In this document: piece after piece, positions 25,073 through 36,480 of the stretch
Position numbering within the stretch: position 1 is the first letter of the stretch
Layout: every line of letters begins with the position of its first letter
NCBI GenBank assembly: GCA_033032175.1
Contig: CM065318.1
Location: 9,424,001 to 9,488,000 of the forward strand
Length of the DNA stretch: 64,000 bases
DNA from: Saturnia japonica
Lineage: Eukaryota > Arthropoda > Insecta > Lepidoptera > Saturniidae
Direction of reading: 5' to 3'
The notes under the pieces: generated by a model
What the model was told of the DNA's origin: nothing
The model's input: the letters and a program-made list of their open reading frames with translations, nothing else
Databases searched by the model: none
Program-made: the position numbers and the translations under genes

Positions 25073-25330
25073 ACAGTTCATAACTGCCTCATTAGCCTAG
25101 TAGTCCTAAACGCGGCTGCTTTGCGCGAGGTCCTAGGTTTGATTCCCAGGTCGATCAAAGTGCTATTGGGTTTTTCTATGAGATTCTCAAATGCAGCTTG
25201 GACTTCGGCTTTGTGCTCGATTAATGGCAAAAGGCTCGCCCCCTTATTACGTGAGACCTAAAACATACCAGGCAAACTGTAGATGTACACCTCTGCCTAA
25301 CACTTCGGGGATACAGGCGTATTCATTAAA
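25073..25330 (+). repeat. tRNA-derived SINE
   Basis: A box TAGCCTAGTAG (25093-25103) and B box GGTTTGATTCC (25136-25147) make a tRNA-like head. The body contains GGCTCGCCCCCTTATTACGT and CACCTCTGCCTAACACTTCG, blocks that I recognise from abundant lepidopteran SINEs. The 63-codon frame across it is not a gene. Confidence 0.7.
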
Positions 25331-25544
25331 ATGGAAAACTGTAAAAGACAATCTTAATCAACATTAATTGCTCAAGTTAACTAACAAACTTATCTGAATA
25401 ATAGCTTCGCAAATAACGTAATATTTTTATTTTATGTTGAAGATACAAATGGTTACTGTGAGTTAACCTTAGGAAATAAACATACGTCATCGCGAACTAT
25501 TCTGTAGCCTTTATAAAGAACTACATTTCTTTAGAACATTATTT

Positions 25545-25830
25545 TTATATATCTCATAAGGTTTAGCCAGGGTAAGCCATGTAAGCGCCCGAGACATTTT
25601 TTGACGACGCGATTAAAAATAATTGATTTTTCTCTACTACACAAAAACTAAATTGGAATATATTTTATAAATGAACATTTCGCAAAAAAATCTCTCAATG
25701 TAAGTGAAAACCGTATTAAAATATGTTACGTAGTTTAAAAGATCTAAGTGTCTAAACGTACATAGGGACAAACAGCGGGGAAGCGACTTCATTTTATACT
25801 ATGTATAGATATATAGATTTACATTGCATT
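25545..25830 (+). repeat. Retroposon-tail repeat
   Basis: Contains TCTCATAAGGTTTAGCCAGGG, a TAAGCGCC block, GTGAAAACCGTAT and TACATAGGGACAAACAGCG, ending TTTTATACTATGTATAGAT. Related to repeat family A and to the intron-4 copy at 23690-23945. Confidence 0.5.
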
Positions 25831-25904
25831 ATTTAGCGTTTTGTCTCTTTTTCTGCGCAGAGGAATATGGTCAATGTATTATAAATTCTATTTTTGTTTC
25901 TATT

Positions 25905-27171
25905 TCTAATACATTATTACTAAAAATAAGGTAGTCAAAACCTCTGGATAATATGAATACTTTTAAATTTATTTTATAAAATCTAGGGTTAGAGAATAGC
26001 TAGTCTGTTGACCTAGTACACGAATAGTATGAAGTATGTAGAAGAATGAACTAACTACTGTCATTAAAGAATCTAACTGTTCCCAATCGAAGAAATAAGC
26101 TGGCAAGAATAAACTTTATGATGACATCAAATTTCGAGGTTCATTGGGTGTTATTGTATATTGTTACGTATACTTACTTCCAAATCGATGTCAAAATTAA
26201 AGTAATTTAACTTGGTTTCATTATTTTATTTTTACTTGTAAAGACCATTGTAATGCGCCTGATGGTTAATGGTACTAGTTAAAAAGTAGTAGTAGTAGTT
26301 AACTTATATAAGCTAAAAATAAAAGCCAACTACAAACGAAGGGCAGAAGACTGCAGGTATACGAGAACGTTTAGCATGCGGATAACCGCTCAGCCATAAG
26401 GCTGTGTCTAGGAACATGAATCTTTCTGTACTAAACCTACAATAGTGACGTCGCGATCGGCAGGCTGTTCTGTCAGACAATGAGGGTGTTGCGTCGAGTC
26501 GGTGAAGGACTTAAAAATTAGAACCCGAAAAGGCTGTTAAAATCACTCAGTGCCACTAATAACACATAGCTGGCATCCGTAGCCTATCAAATGGGTACAA
26601 TTTCATTAAAAGTCTAATGGTACTAATAATAGTAAACTACCCGTACGCGATAAGTTGAGACTCGCCTGGAATGCAACCTTCCGCCCGCTGCCCTGTAACT
26701 TCACCTGAAGCTCAAGTGTTATACTGTAGGCAACGCCATTTTTTTTAACATCTTAGTCTCGTACTGGCTTACGTCACGCAACGACGACGCGCTCCGATTT
26801 TATAATCTTATTTGATACTGTTTCGTTAATAGTTATTAGAGTTACTGCTATATTTTATTGTTATTTTTTGTGTTAAGTTTATTGTTATAATGAAGGGTAA
26901 AACTTTACATAGTGGAGAGAAAAATCTCGTGATATAAGTGTTGGGCTTTTTTGAAAACGAAAAACGGAACAAACAGTTGTGTTTGCCTGTTAATATAAGG
27001 CGGCGTAGATCGGAGTGCAACACTCGCTACATAAAAAAAATAGCAGAAAGGAAGTCGCGGGTGGAAACTTGTTGCAATATTTTTTGTGCACAATACAACC
27101 ATGCGTCTGTGGCGTCACCTTGACAGGTCTCAACTTATTGCGCACGGGTAGTACCTTATTTATACGAGATA
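25905..27171. other. Intergenic, no gene recognised
   Basis: Contains a short GTA run (26287-26299). The stretch 26380-26740 is less AT-rich, with GCATGCGGATAACCGCTCAG. It may be an old repeat, but I cannot name it. Confidence 0.35.
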
Positions 27172-27177
27172 TACATT

Positions 27178-28475
27178 CAGTCAAAAAAGTATCGAAAATG
27201 GATGATTTATTTATTGTTCCAAATTCAAATTTTTTTTTGTTCTTAGATTGGCACAACTGTTTTTCATTTTGGTGCGGAGTTTGAGTTGAATCTGTCATTT
27301 AGATTAAAATACAGTGCTGTTTTTAGTTAGATCATGTCTAGTGTGTATTGCAAATTTCATAATGGACGAAAACATCGAACAAGTTGTCTTAAATTTTGCA
27401 TCGCCAATGGAATTAAGTGTTCGGAGATACTGAAAAGGTTACAGAAGGCTTACGGTGAATCGACTTTATCAAAAACATGTGCATATGAGTGGTACAAAAC
27501 GTTCAAAAGCGGACGAGATTTTATGCTGAAAGAATTGCGTCGCCCTGCTAGGCCATAAACGTTTTCAACTGAAGTCAACATCTCAATAGTGAAGGAAATA
27601 GTGACTCAAAATCCTCATTCAAGTTTGAGAGAGATTGCCGCTGAACATTCTGTGTCTCATAAGTTGATCCGTATCATTTTAAATAATCACTTCGGTATGA
27701 AACATGTTGCCGCTCGGCTAGTCCCAACTGACCTGAATTTTCTCCAAAAACTCAGTCGCATAAGAGTCGCTGAGGACATGCTAGAACGAGTCAATACCAA
27801 CCCAACATTCACGAAACATTCATTTTTTACTGGGTACGAGACGTGGGTTTACGAGTTTGACATGCAAACTTTAGAACAAGCTTAAAAGTGACGCCTTCCA
27901 ACTGAACCGAAACAGAATATACCATGCCAAAGTTGATCAAAAGTCAAAGTCATGTTGACTGTTTTCTTTGACTATCGCGATGTTGTGCACTCGAAATTCT
28001 TACTGGAAGGTCAAACGGTAAATAAATTATATTATTTGAGCGTTATGCGACTTTTATGAGAGCAAATTCGACGAAAAAGGCCAGATTAGAAATTTGTGAA
28101 AATTATTGGATTTTACACCACGATAATGTTCCTTCGCACAAGGCCATCAATGTGATCGAATTTTTGACCAAAAACTCAAAAAATACCATCGAGCAACCAC
28201 CTTATTCACCAGATATGGCTCTAACCGACTTCTTTTTTTCCTAAACTCAAATTACCATTTCGTGGCACTGGTTTTCATTGGGTAGAAGACATAGAGGAGA
28301 CTTCGTGACGAGAACAAAACTCAATTTCGGAAAAGGCTTTTAAAAAATGTTTTGATGATTGTATTATTCGTTGGCGTAAGCGTATCGTTCCTGAAGTAGC
28401 ACAACTTGAAGGCGATAAAAAAAATTTGGATGAATAACTAACATTTTGATCTTTTCCCGGTACTTGTTTGACAGA
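27178..28475 (+). mobile_element. Mariner element (irritans-like), inactive
   Basis: Imperfect terminal inverted repeats: the left end has CAGTCAAAAAAGTATCG (27178-) and the right end reads on the minus strand CTCTGTCAAACAAGTACCG (ending about 28475). TA dinucleotides lie close outside both ends, though exact ends are uncertain by a few bases. It encloses the broken transposase at 27334-28437. Length of about 1.3 kb is normal for mariner. Confidence 0.75.
27334..28437 (+). pseudogene. Mariner transposase, broken
   Basis: The N-terminal helix-turn-helix region starts MSSVYCKFHNGRKHRTSC, and REIAAEHSVSHKLIRIIL is the second HTH. The catalytic part shows TGYETWVYEF, where mariner normally has Asp at the Tyr codon 27835-27837, then LHHDNVPSHKA (second Asp) and PYSPDMALTDFF (third Asp, DD34D type). 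Breaks: in-frame stop at 27556-27558, stops after 27885, a frameshift before 28056 and another near 28240. The end EGDKKNLDE precedes TAA at 28435-28437. DNA cut-and-paste function is lost. Confidence 0.8.
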
Positions 28476-28477
28476 GT

Positions 28478-28985
28478 AGTATGAGATTGATAAACTCTAA
28501 CACTATTTGACCGATCATCATGAAAGTTGGTAGATCTAAGTGTTGTTTTCATGGAAAAGGTGACGCTGTGGTCGATTCTTTCAATTATTGGAAAGATTTA
28601 AAGAGCAGTGCACCGTTTGCAGCATCAGCAAGTAATCCATAATATAATAATAAATGCGAAAATAATTCTGTCTGTGTGTCTACTACATTTTCATGCCTAA
28701 ACCGCGGATCCAATGACGATCAATTTTGGTATAGAGATATATCGGGTCTTAGGAAAGGACATAGGGCACAAAACTTTAAAGAAAGAAAATAGGGGATGAA
28801 AGTGTGTAAGAAGAAAATATGGGAACACCAATGCGCATGCGCGGTAATAGTGAAATGACATCGGTGTCCACGCCAAATGGTTTGTTGATTTATTATTCAC
28901 ATGTGCAGTAATTGTGACTGTTTGTTGATTTATTGACATTGTTATACTTAATAACAAATGTATTATATTTCTAATACTTACCTAT
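28478..28985 (+). repeat. Dispersed repeat interrupted by the mag-like element
   Basis: Blocks such as CTAACACTATTTGACCGATC, TGTTTTCATGGAAAAGGTGA, TTTGCAGCATCAGCA and AACCGCGGATCCAATGACGA form a repeat familiar from lepidopteran genomes. The order of blocks runs without a break up to the left LTR. I infer that the LTR element landed in or next to this older repeat. Confidence 0.45.
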
Positions 28986-29056
28986 TGTTGTGATTATGAA
29001 GGTGATTTGAAATAAAGTAATTGTTGTCTGACCCGCGTATCATTAACACCACAACA
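28986..29056 (+). repeat. Left LTR (71 bp)
   Basis: TGTTGTG...CACAACA, identical to 33354-33424. Followed at once by TGGTGGCAGCGGT, the likely primer-binding site (29057-29069 region). Confidence 0.9.
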
Positions 29057-29169
29057 TGGTGGCAGCGGTAAAAAAAAAGTGGTTTACACGTGAATTAATA
29101 CAAATATAAACCATTTGTACATTGTGTAGAAGGATTGTAGTGGAACTCAAGTGTTATTAATCATCAAAA

Positions 29170-32100
29170 ATGGAACACGCGCGACCTCCTTCAGAGTTTA
29201 TTATGGAAGGTGGACCTGCCGGCCGGGCCGACGGGTGGAAGCGCTGTCAACAACAGTTTATGGTGTTTCTAAATGCATCTGGAGTTTATAAGGAACCGCC
29301 AAAAATCCAAGCAAGCTTACTCGTAAATTTGATTGGCCCAGAAGGTTTTAATATATATCAAACCTTTCAATTTGAGAACGAAACCGAAAGAAATGATATT
29401 AAAGCTGTGTTAAAAAAATTCGACAGTCATTTCGGTACAAAATCGAATACTACGCTTGTTCGTTATAAGTTTTTCACACGTAATCAAGAAGAGGGCGAGT
29501 CCATTATATAATACGTAACGGCATTACGTTTAATCAGTAAAGATTGCGAATTTTCTACCTTAGAAGATGATCTCATTAAAGACCGTATAGTATGCGGCGT
29601 GCTGAGTACTAGAACAAGAAATCGGCTATTACGTGCGGATAACCTTGACCTTGATTTGGCCGTAAAATTATGTCAAGCCGACGAAATAACTTTAGAAAGC
29701 GAACAACAAATCGGAGATAGCGTCATTCAAGCAAACGGTACGCATGTAGACGGAGTCCAGAGACGTGGCTGGCGCGGATGGCGCGGCAGGCGAGGCGGAG
29801 CGCGAACACGCGGCGAGGGTCGTGCATCTGCATCGCAGCTTGCTGGTGCATTGAGCGCGATGACGTCACGTCGCACCGACATCGCCGATTGGCGCACGCG
29901 GCCGCGGTCGGGCCTTGCGCTGGCGCCGGTGTGCGATGGTTGCGGGGACGTGCGGTGCGCGTGGGCCGAATGCCCCGCGCGCAACATCACTTGTTTTGTA
30001 TGCGGTAATCGCGGACATTTCGCGAGAATGTGTAAGTGCAATCGTTCATTAGAGGAGGGTAGGAAGATAACAGGGCGAGTTCATTATGTTGAGAACGATG
30101 ATGATAGTTATTCTAACGAAAATGATCAGTTTTATGTATTAATGGTTTCGGAAAATGATAAATGCGAGTCGTGGCATAAAGTGCTAATATGTAATAATAA
30201 AAGTGTTAAATTTAAGTTAGATACTGGTTCCGATGTCAATATAATGTCTTACGACACATTTAGAAATTTAGGGTTTAATGAAACAGATATTGATCGAAAG
30301 CAAATTTCTTTAGAGGCGTACACCCACACGACGATCCCTGTAGTGGGGACGTCTTTGTTGACAATAGCACTTAATGAAACGGTGTACAAAATATTAGTTG
30401 TAATTGCCAATATGAGATGTGAAAGCGTGTTGGGACGAAAGTCTTGTGTGCAGTTAGGCTTAGTAAAACGAATTGATTCTATTATAACGAATAATTACGA
30501 GGATTTATTTAAGGGTTTGGGTTGTTTACCAGAAGAATATCATATAACTGTTGATGAAACGGTTCGGCCGGTTATAAGTGCTTCTAGAAAAATCCCGTTA
30601 GGGTTGCGTGATATCTTAAAACGAGAACTTTTTGAAATGGAACAGTTGGGAGTTATTAAGAAAGTTGATTATCCAACCCAGTGGGTACATCCGTTGGTTT
30701 TAGTAGCTAAAAAGAATAATGGTATTAGAATATGTCTCGATCCCCGTGAGTTAAATCGTGCAGTTCAACGCGCACATTTTCAACTACCTACAGTATCAGA
30801 GCTGGCAGCGCAGTTACACGCCGCACGTTATTTTTCGGTTCTGGATGCTAATTCCGGGTTCTGGAATATACAACTTGATAGGCAGAGTGCTGATTTGTGT
30901 ACGTTTGCTACACCATTCGGGCGCTACCAATTTCTTCGCCTTCCTTTCGGTATAAGCTGTGCATCGGAAGTTTTCCATGCTAAATTGCGTCAGTTTTTAG
31001 AAAACCTGGAGGGGGTAGATAGTTTTATCGACGATATTCTAGTATGGGGCAGTACAAAGGAAGAACATGACTTTAGATTGAAAGCCTTATTAGAAAGAGC
31101 CAGAAAAATAAATTTAAAATTTAACAAGGCTAAATGTCAAATAGGTGTGGAGCAGGTCACGTATTTAGGCCATGTGTTTAGTGCTAAAGGGATGAGTCCT
31201 GATTATAATAAAATCAGAGCAATAAAAGAAATGCCTACTCCAACAGATAAAAAGAGCTTACAGCGATTTTTAGGTTTAGTAAATTACTTGTCAAAATTTA
31301 TTCCTAATTATTCAAAACACGCCATACCTTTAAACAATCTTTTAAAAAAAGATAATGAATGGCGTTGGGAAGAAAGTGAACAGTCTTCACTTAAATTATT
31401 AAAAGAGAGTGTATGCCAGACACCCGTTCTTGGTTTATACGATGTATCACGGGATGTAACATTATCCGTGGACGCATCCAATCACGCACTCGGAGCTGTG
31501 CTCCTACAAGACGGTCACCCCGTAGAGTATGCATCCCGCACCCTAACTGATGCACAGACACGTTAAGCGCAAGTGGAAAAGGAACTATTGGCCATTGTAT
31601 TTGCATGTGAGAGGTTTCATCAATACATTTTTGGTAAAAAAAAAATTTTAGTTGAGACAGATCACAAGCCGCTCGAGAACATTTTTCTAAAACCTTTAAT
31701 GTCCGTCCCGGCACGCTTACAGCGTATGATGTTGAGAATATAAAGCTATGATGTTGTAGTGAATTATGTCCCAGGTAAATATATGTATATAGCGGATACG
31801 TTGTCTCGTGCGCCACTACCTGAGTTATATAGTGAGGAAATTCACACGAATGTAGTTTATCAGCTTAAAATGATAGTAAATACTTTACCAATTTCAAATC
31901 AGAAACTTACTTTAATTAAGAAACAAACCAAATCCGATCCAGTTTTTCAATCATTATTGAATTATATTAATAATGGATGGCCTTATCATAAGTTTAATAT
32001 TTCCAATGATGTAAAAACGTATTGGTCTATAAAAGAAAATTTGTACGTAATTGACGGTGTAATATTTAAGGACAATTTGGTGATGATACCTACATCTATG

Positions 32101-33078
32101 AGACAACAAATGTTACATATCATTCATGAAGGTCACATGGGCATAGATCGTTGTAAAAGGCGCGCGAGACAAGTTATGTTTTGGCCTAATATGTCCCGTG
32201 ATATTGAGCGTTATGTTAAATGTTGTGAAGTATGTCAGGAGAGATTAAACGCACCTACTAGAGAACCCATGATACCGGTAGAGATACCACCGCTTCCATG
32301 GAACAAGGTAGGATCGGATATCTTTGAGTTTAGAAAAAATCATTTCTTACTCGTAGTCGATTACTATTCGAATTACATAGAAGTTTGTAAATTAAATAAT
32401 ATTTCTTCTCATTCAGTAATACAAGCCATGAAAGATATGTTTTCTCGACATGGCATACCCAAGATCCTGATGAGTGACAACGGCACGCAGTACAGTAGCT
32501 ATGAGTTTAAAACTTTCGCTAATGATTGGGGGTTTGATCATGTGACATCATCGCCTAGATATCCGCAAGCGAACGGTAAGAGTGAACGAGCTGTTCAAAC
32601 AATTAAGATGCTGCTAACAAAGGCCATAAATAGTAATACAGATTTTCAGTTAGCATTACTTAATTATAGAAACACTCCTAGGGACGGTTTAAGCTCTCCT
32701 GCACAGCTTCTTATGGGTCGTATGCTTCGATGTAAGCTACCAACTCATCCTAAACTATTAGAACCGAGCCCTGTTGCTTCCTCTGAGTACATAAAAATGT
32801 TGAATAAAGAAATCAATACAAAAAAATACTATGATAAAGGCAGTAAGAAATTACAAAATTTAAATAAAGGTGATCACGTAATTTGTATTGATGGTAATCG
32901 CAGGACTCGAGGTACAATAGTGCAGGGTGCTGGTGCTCCCAGGTCATATTTTGTACAAAATGAACGTGGTACATACAGACGTAATCGTCGTCACTTAATA
33001 AAGCGTAATGAAAAAACAACTTCTGTTGCCTCTCCTCCGTTTACACGTAGTCGAGCAAGGCAATTGGCTCAGCAATAA
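29170..33078 (+). pseudogene. gag-pol of the mag-like element, three in-frame stops
   Basis: One continuous frame of about 1300 codons from ATG 29170 to TAA 33076-33078, interrupted by TAA at 29509-29511, 31564-31566 and 31741-31743 but with no frameshift. Domains in order: gag; a basic RG-rich stretch; a CCHC zinc knuckle CFVCGNRGHFARMC (29992-30033); aspartic protease KLDTGSDVNIMS (Asp at 30220); reverse transcriptase with RLPFGISCASEVF and the FIDDILVW active site near 31024; RNase H start VDASNHALGAVLLQDG; integrase with an H-H-C-C zinc region (32110-32240) and catalytic Asp 32317, Asp 32476 and Glu 32584 (spacing D-35-E). The C-terminus is basic. Gag and integrase are unlikely to be made as full proteins. 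Confidence 0.9.
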
Positions 33079-33353
33079 ACTGTGTTCTTTATTTATCTTT
33101 TAAGTTATATATTTATAACTTCATAATATAATAAAGTAAAGGATACATACGAAATATAAGGACTGTTATGCATTTATTTTAAATGATTCCAAGATCAAAT
33201 AGCCCAATAGTTCTTATATTATTTAACCCTGAGTGTTTCCCAGTATACAAGTTTAATATAGTAAGCATCTTGAAGGGGGTGAGTATAGGTATTTACTTTA
33301 TTTTTAGTTTGTAATTTGTAAATTAGATCTAACGATAGTTTCTAAGGGGAAGA

Positions 33354-33424
33354 TGTTGTGATTATGAAGGTGATTTGAAATAAAGTAATTGTTGTCTGAC
33401 CCGCGTATCATTAACACCACAACA
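33354..33424 (+). repeat. Right LTR (71 bp)
   Basis: Identical to the left LTR. Preceded by the polypurine tract AAGGGGAAGA at 33344-33353 and followed by the target duplication CCTAT. Confidence 0.9.
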
Positions 33425-33429
33425 CCTAT

Positions 33430-34263
33430 GAAATGATAGTCCAGTATTATTTTCAAGATTATGGTATAATTACTGTTTTAATTTATGATTGAAAAGTGAC
33501 GTGCGCTGTCAACTGTGGCTCGCAAAATTTTATACATTCTAAGCGATATACCCATTGTAAATTATCTGGATTATACAGTTTTCCTACAAGCGAATTAATT
33601 TATTCTGTTATCCCATTTGTGGTGAAAATAAAACTTGGATGAAAGTTTGTATGAAGAACCCATCATGTCTCAAATTAGGGATATGAAAATTCATATTTAT
33701 TCTTTTGGTAAGAAATAGAAGGCATTTCACGTTTTTCAAAAATCCTTTCCGCAAACCCGTACAGTATAAGGCTGCCAATCTACTAATTTGGAGTGAGTGG
33801 AAAAGTTGCGGAGTTTTGTCAACCAATAGTATTGCATAAAAATCTCAGCTCCGCATCAGTGGACTTGGGCTTGCGAGGTTTATTCAAATTTCATACATTT
33901 TATATGCAGAGCGGGGAGACGGAGCGAGCAAGCTTAGCGAGGAAGCGGAGTGGAGAAACGGAGTCCGTATAACTAGCACGACGCCGATCAGTGGTTAAAG
34001 ATTTTAAAAATAGGGACATAGGAATTTCTATCTGATTTTTAATCATAAATGGTTTACTAATCTTGAACATATCAACTTTTACTGAAATACAAATTTCAAA
34101 TTACAATATATTGTAATTATTATATATACATACTACTGAAATACAAATATATTGAAAAAAAAAAGTTTTTTTTTCCGTAACATGAAATCTAATTTTTTAT
34201 TTAGATTTTGTTATACTTTAGTAACTGTTAGTTGATCTACGAGTACTTGCTGTTGTAGATTAG
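33430..34263. other. No recognisable gene
   Basis: 33905-33965 is G-rich with GGAGACGGAGCGAGCAAGC-type sequence, possibly an old repeat. Otherwise AT-rich. Confidence 0.4.
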
Positions 34264-34341
34264 TTTTTTTTAGATCTGGATACACTGTTAGCCTTAGGGG
34301 CCCTAAAGCCGCTGCGGCTCTTACAGCTTCACCGGACTTGA
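34264..34341 (-). repeat. Small retroposon-like repeat, copy 2, with 13-bp target duplication
   Basis: 78 bp ending (minus strand) in an A-run and flanked by a perfect direct repeat TGTTGTAGATTAG at 34251-34263 and 34342-34354. This is the signature of LINE-driven insertion. Its twin is at 12365-12448, and both begin at nearly the same 5' base. Confidence 0.75.
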
Positions 34342-34354
34342 TGTTGTAGATTAG

Positions 34355-34744
34355 GCTACTGCGAACCACAAATAAAAATAAGTGCGCTAGGTTGCGGCGA
34401 CAAATGATTGGACATGTGTATTTGTATTTAGAATTCAGAACATCTTATTTTATGCTAATATACATATACTTATACATCTTAGACTCTTCAAAAGATATTG
34501 AAACCATTTTGTGAGAAAAAATAAAAAGTGCACTTTGCCCACCAGTTGAATAATGAGACATTATTTTCTCTCAAATACTATTGACTTTATAGATTTTTTT
34601 TTTTCTAATATCAAAAGTAATTACGTTATTCTTTGACAACTACATCTCAGAAATATTATCCACTTTGCACCTAAAGAATTCGAACCGCGGCGAACATGTT
34701 TGATATTATTTCATATTCAGAACACCTTAATCTACAACTTAATA
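34355..34744. other. Spacer before the second mariner
   Basis: AT-rich; no gene recognised. Confidence 0.4.
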
Positions 34745-36033
34745 ATAGGTATTTACCTATGAAATTGCCGTTCTGCAGTACTGGCCATTTCAAATCAAAA
34801 TAACTTTTGTTTGGCTAAGAATTCTTATTTCAAATTAATTTTATTTTAAAAACATGGAATTCTTTTTCCGGAAGCAGTCATTTGTTTATTGATTAGTGTT
34901 ACATTTTCATCGCATTTCAATCTTTTTTGGCATCATGGATACGTTAAAAATTCGAGTAATTATGGAATATGAGTACCGTCGTGGCAGCAACGCGGCACAA
35001 GCGGCACGCAACATCAACGATGTTTACGGAGCTAACACTACAAACCAACGCACCACCTGTTATTGGTTTGCTCGCTTCCGTTCTGGGAATTTCGACCTGA
35101 AAAATGAACCTCGCGGTCGTTCGAAGAGTTTGGTCGACAATAACGAATTAAAGGCGATTGTGGAAGCTGATGATACACAATCTACGGCTTAATTAGCATC
35201 AGCTTCGACGTTAGCGTAAAAAACAATATTGGTCCATTTGTGTCTAATTGGAAAGCTAAAAAAGCTTGACAAATGGGTGCCCCACGAACTCAATGATCGC
35301 CAGCGCGAAGTACGCGTCGAGACGTGCCTTTCACTGCTCAACAGACACACAAATGAAGGAATTTTGAACCACATTGTTACCTGCGATGAAAAATGGATTC
35401 TGTTTGATAACCGCAAGCGCTCAGCAAGTTAGTTGCATCCTGGTTCAGCACCTAAACAATGCCCTAAACGAAAACTTACCCCTAGAAATGTGATGGTCAC
35501 TGTTTGGTGATCTAGCGCCGGTGTGATTCATCACAGCTTCTTACCAAACGGGGTGAGCATTACTGCAGATGTGTACTGTGAAGAACTGAAAACAATGTAG
35601 AAGAAGCTGGCACATCTCCAACCAGCATTGGTCAATCGCTCGTCTCCGCTGCTCCTGCACGACAACGCGCGACCTCATACTGCACAGCAGACGGTCTCCA
35701 AGTTGCAAGAACTGGGGTAGGAAGTTCATCGTCATCCGCCCTACTCACCAGAGCTTGCGCCTACAGACTACGACTTTTTCCAGAATTTGGATAACTCCTT
35801 GGCGGGAAAAAAATTCTATATCCGAGAGGCAGTACAAAATGCCTTTGAAGAATTTGTTGCCTCCCGTCCAGCTGATTTTTCTTTAAGAAGGGCATCAATA
35901 AACTGCCACTGCGCTGGCAAAAATGCATTGATTGCATGGGTGATTACTTCGATTAATACAAATAAAAAATACATTAAAAAATTTCGTTTAAATTTTTTCA
36001 TACAAAACGGCAATTTCATAGTTAAATACCTAA
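34745..36033 (+). mobile_element. Mariner element (cecropia-type), inactive
   Basis: 1289 bp. Left end ATAGGTATTTACCTATGAAA and right end (minus strand) TTAGGTATTTAACTATGAAA form terminal inverted repeats of about 30 bp with few mismatches. TA lies on each side (34743-34744, 36034-36035). It contains the transposase remnant 34935-35956. The protein is close to the cecropia subfamily that also includes the human SETMAR transposase part (recalled similarity of motifs). Confidence 0.88.
34935..35956 (+). pseudogene. Mariner transposase, broken
   Basis: Starts MDTLKIRVIMEYEYRRGSNA. The motif KLDKWVPHEL (linker) and the three catalytic acids are all intact: VTCDEKW (35385), LLHDNARPH (35661) and PTDYDFF (35766), spacing DD34D. 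In-frame stops at 35190, 35217, 35430, 35508, 35598 and 35718. One frameshift near 35885 displaces the C-terminal end (WQKCIDCMGDYFD, TAA 35954-35956). A few codons are missing near 35193. Inactive. Confidence 0.85.
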
Positions 36034-36035
36034 TA

Positions 36036-36480
36036 ATATACACTAGAAGCTGCTCACCTGATAACTTTTCGAGTAATTTTGAGTTTTTCCATAGAAGAAT
36101 AAATGTAATTATTTTTTCTTCAATACTATTTTGACTCTATAACGAAATTTATCTAAGAATAAAAATGATTTGAGTTATGATCGAAAGTTCTTTAAAACAA
36201 AATATAGACGCAATTTCGACTTTAGATGCCTATATTCCTATTTGCGAATCCTGACCCACTGTTTGCCACCCGCTTTGAATGACTCGCAACACAGCTCCGC
36301 AGCCTCGCTTAGTTTCAATGGACAGACACAGTCCGTAACACAGTTCCGCAGCCTGACTCCGCATCAGAGGACAGGCAACCTAAAGGATAATGTTAATTAT
36401 TTTTGATGTTTTATTGGGATAGTTAATGTGTAGGACTCATATTGGCATATGAATATCAATACCATTTACACAGTGAAAAA
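36036..36480. other. Spacer with no recognised gene
   Basis: 36250-36380 is less AT-rich (CCACCCGCTTTGAATG, CACAGCTCCGCAGCC) and has a partial internal duplication of CACAG.TCCGCAGCCT at about 36290 and 36340. Not identified. Confidence 0.35.

Larger units (their letters stand above)
24837..25904 (+). repeat. Three copies of a 65-bp unit, two in tandem and one displaced
   Basis: Units at about 24837-24901, 24913-24977 and 25837-25904 share TCTGCGCA, GAATA, GTC, ATGTA and TTTCTATTT blocks. The first pair has a period of about 76 bp. The third copy lies 0.9 kb on, beyond a SINE and a repeat tail. Confidence 0.55.
28986..33424 (+). mobile_element. mag-like Ty3/gypsy LTR retrotransposon
   Basis: 4439 bp, with identical 71-bp LTRs at both ends. 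Each LTR starts TGTTGTG and ends CACAACA (perfect 7-bp inverted ends). The 5-bp target duplication CCTAT is at 28981-28985 and 33425-33429. A primer-binding-like TGGTGGCAGCGGT directly follows the left LTR and a polypurine tract directly precedes the right. Very short LTRs are a known mark of the mag lineage first described in silkworm. Gene order gag-protease-RT-RNase H-integrase, with no envelope gene. Identical LTRs argue for recent insertion, though 71 bp is a short clock. Confidence 0.92.

Noticed and set aside
26826..27298. Overlapping open frames on both strands left of the mariner
   Set aside because: No domain; partly inside the mariner end region; mutual overlap on both strands is typical of chance frames.
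29727..30041. 104-codon minus-strand frame in the mag-like element
   Set aside because: Antisense shadow of the GC-rich gag region with its RG stretch and zinc knuckle.
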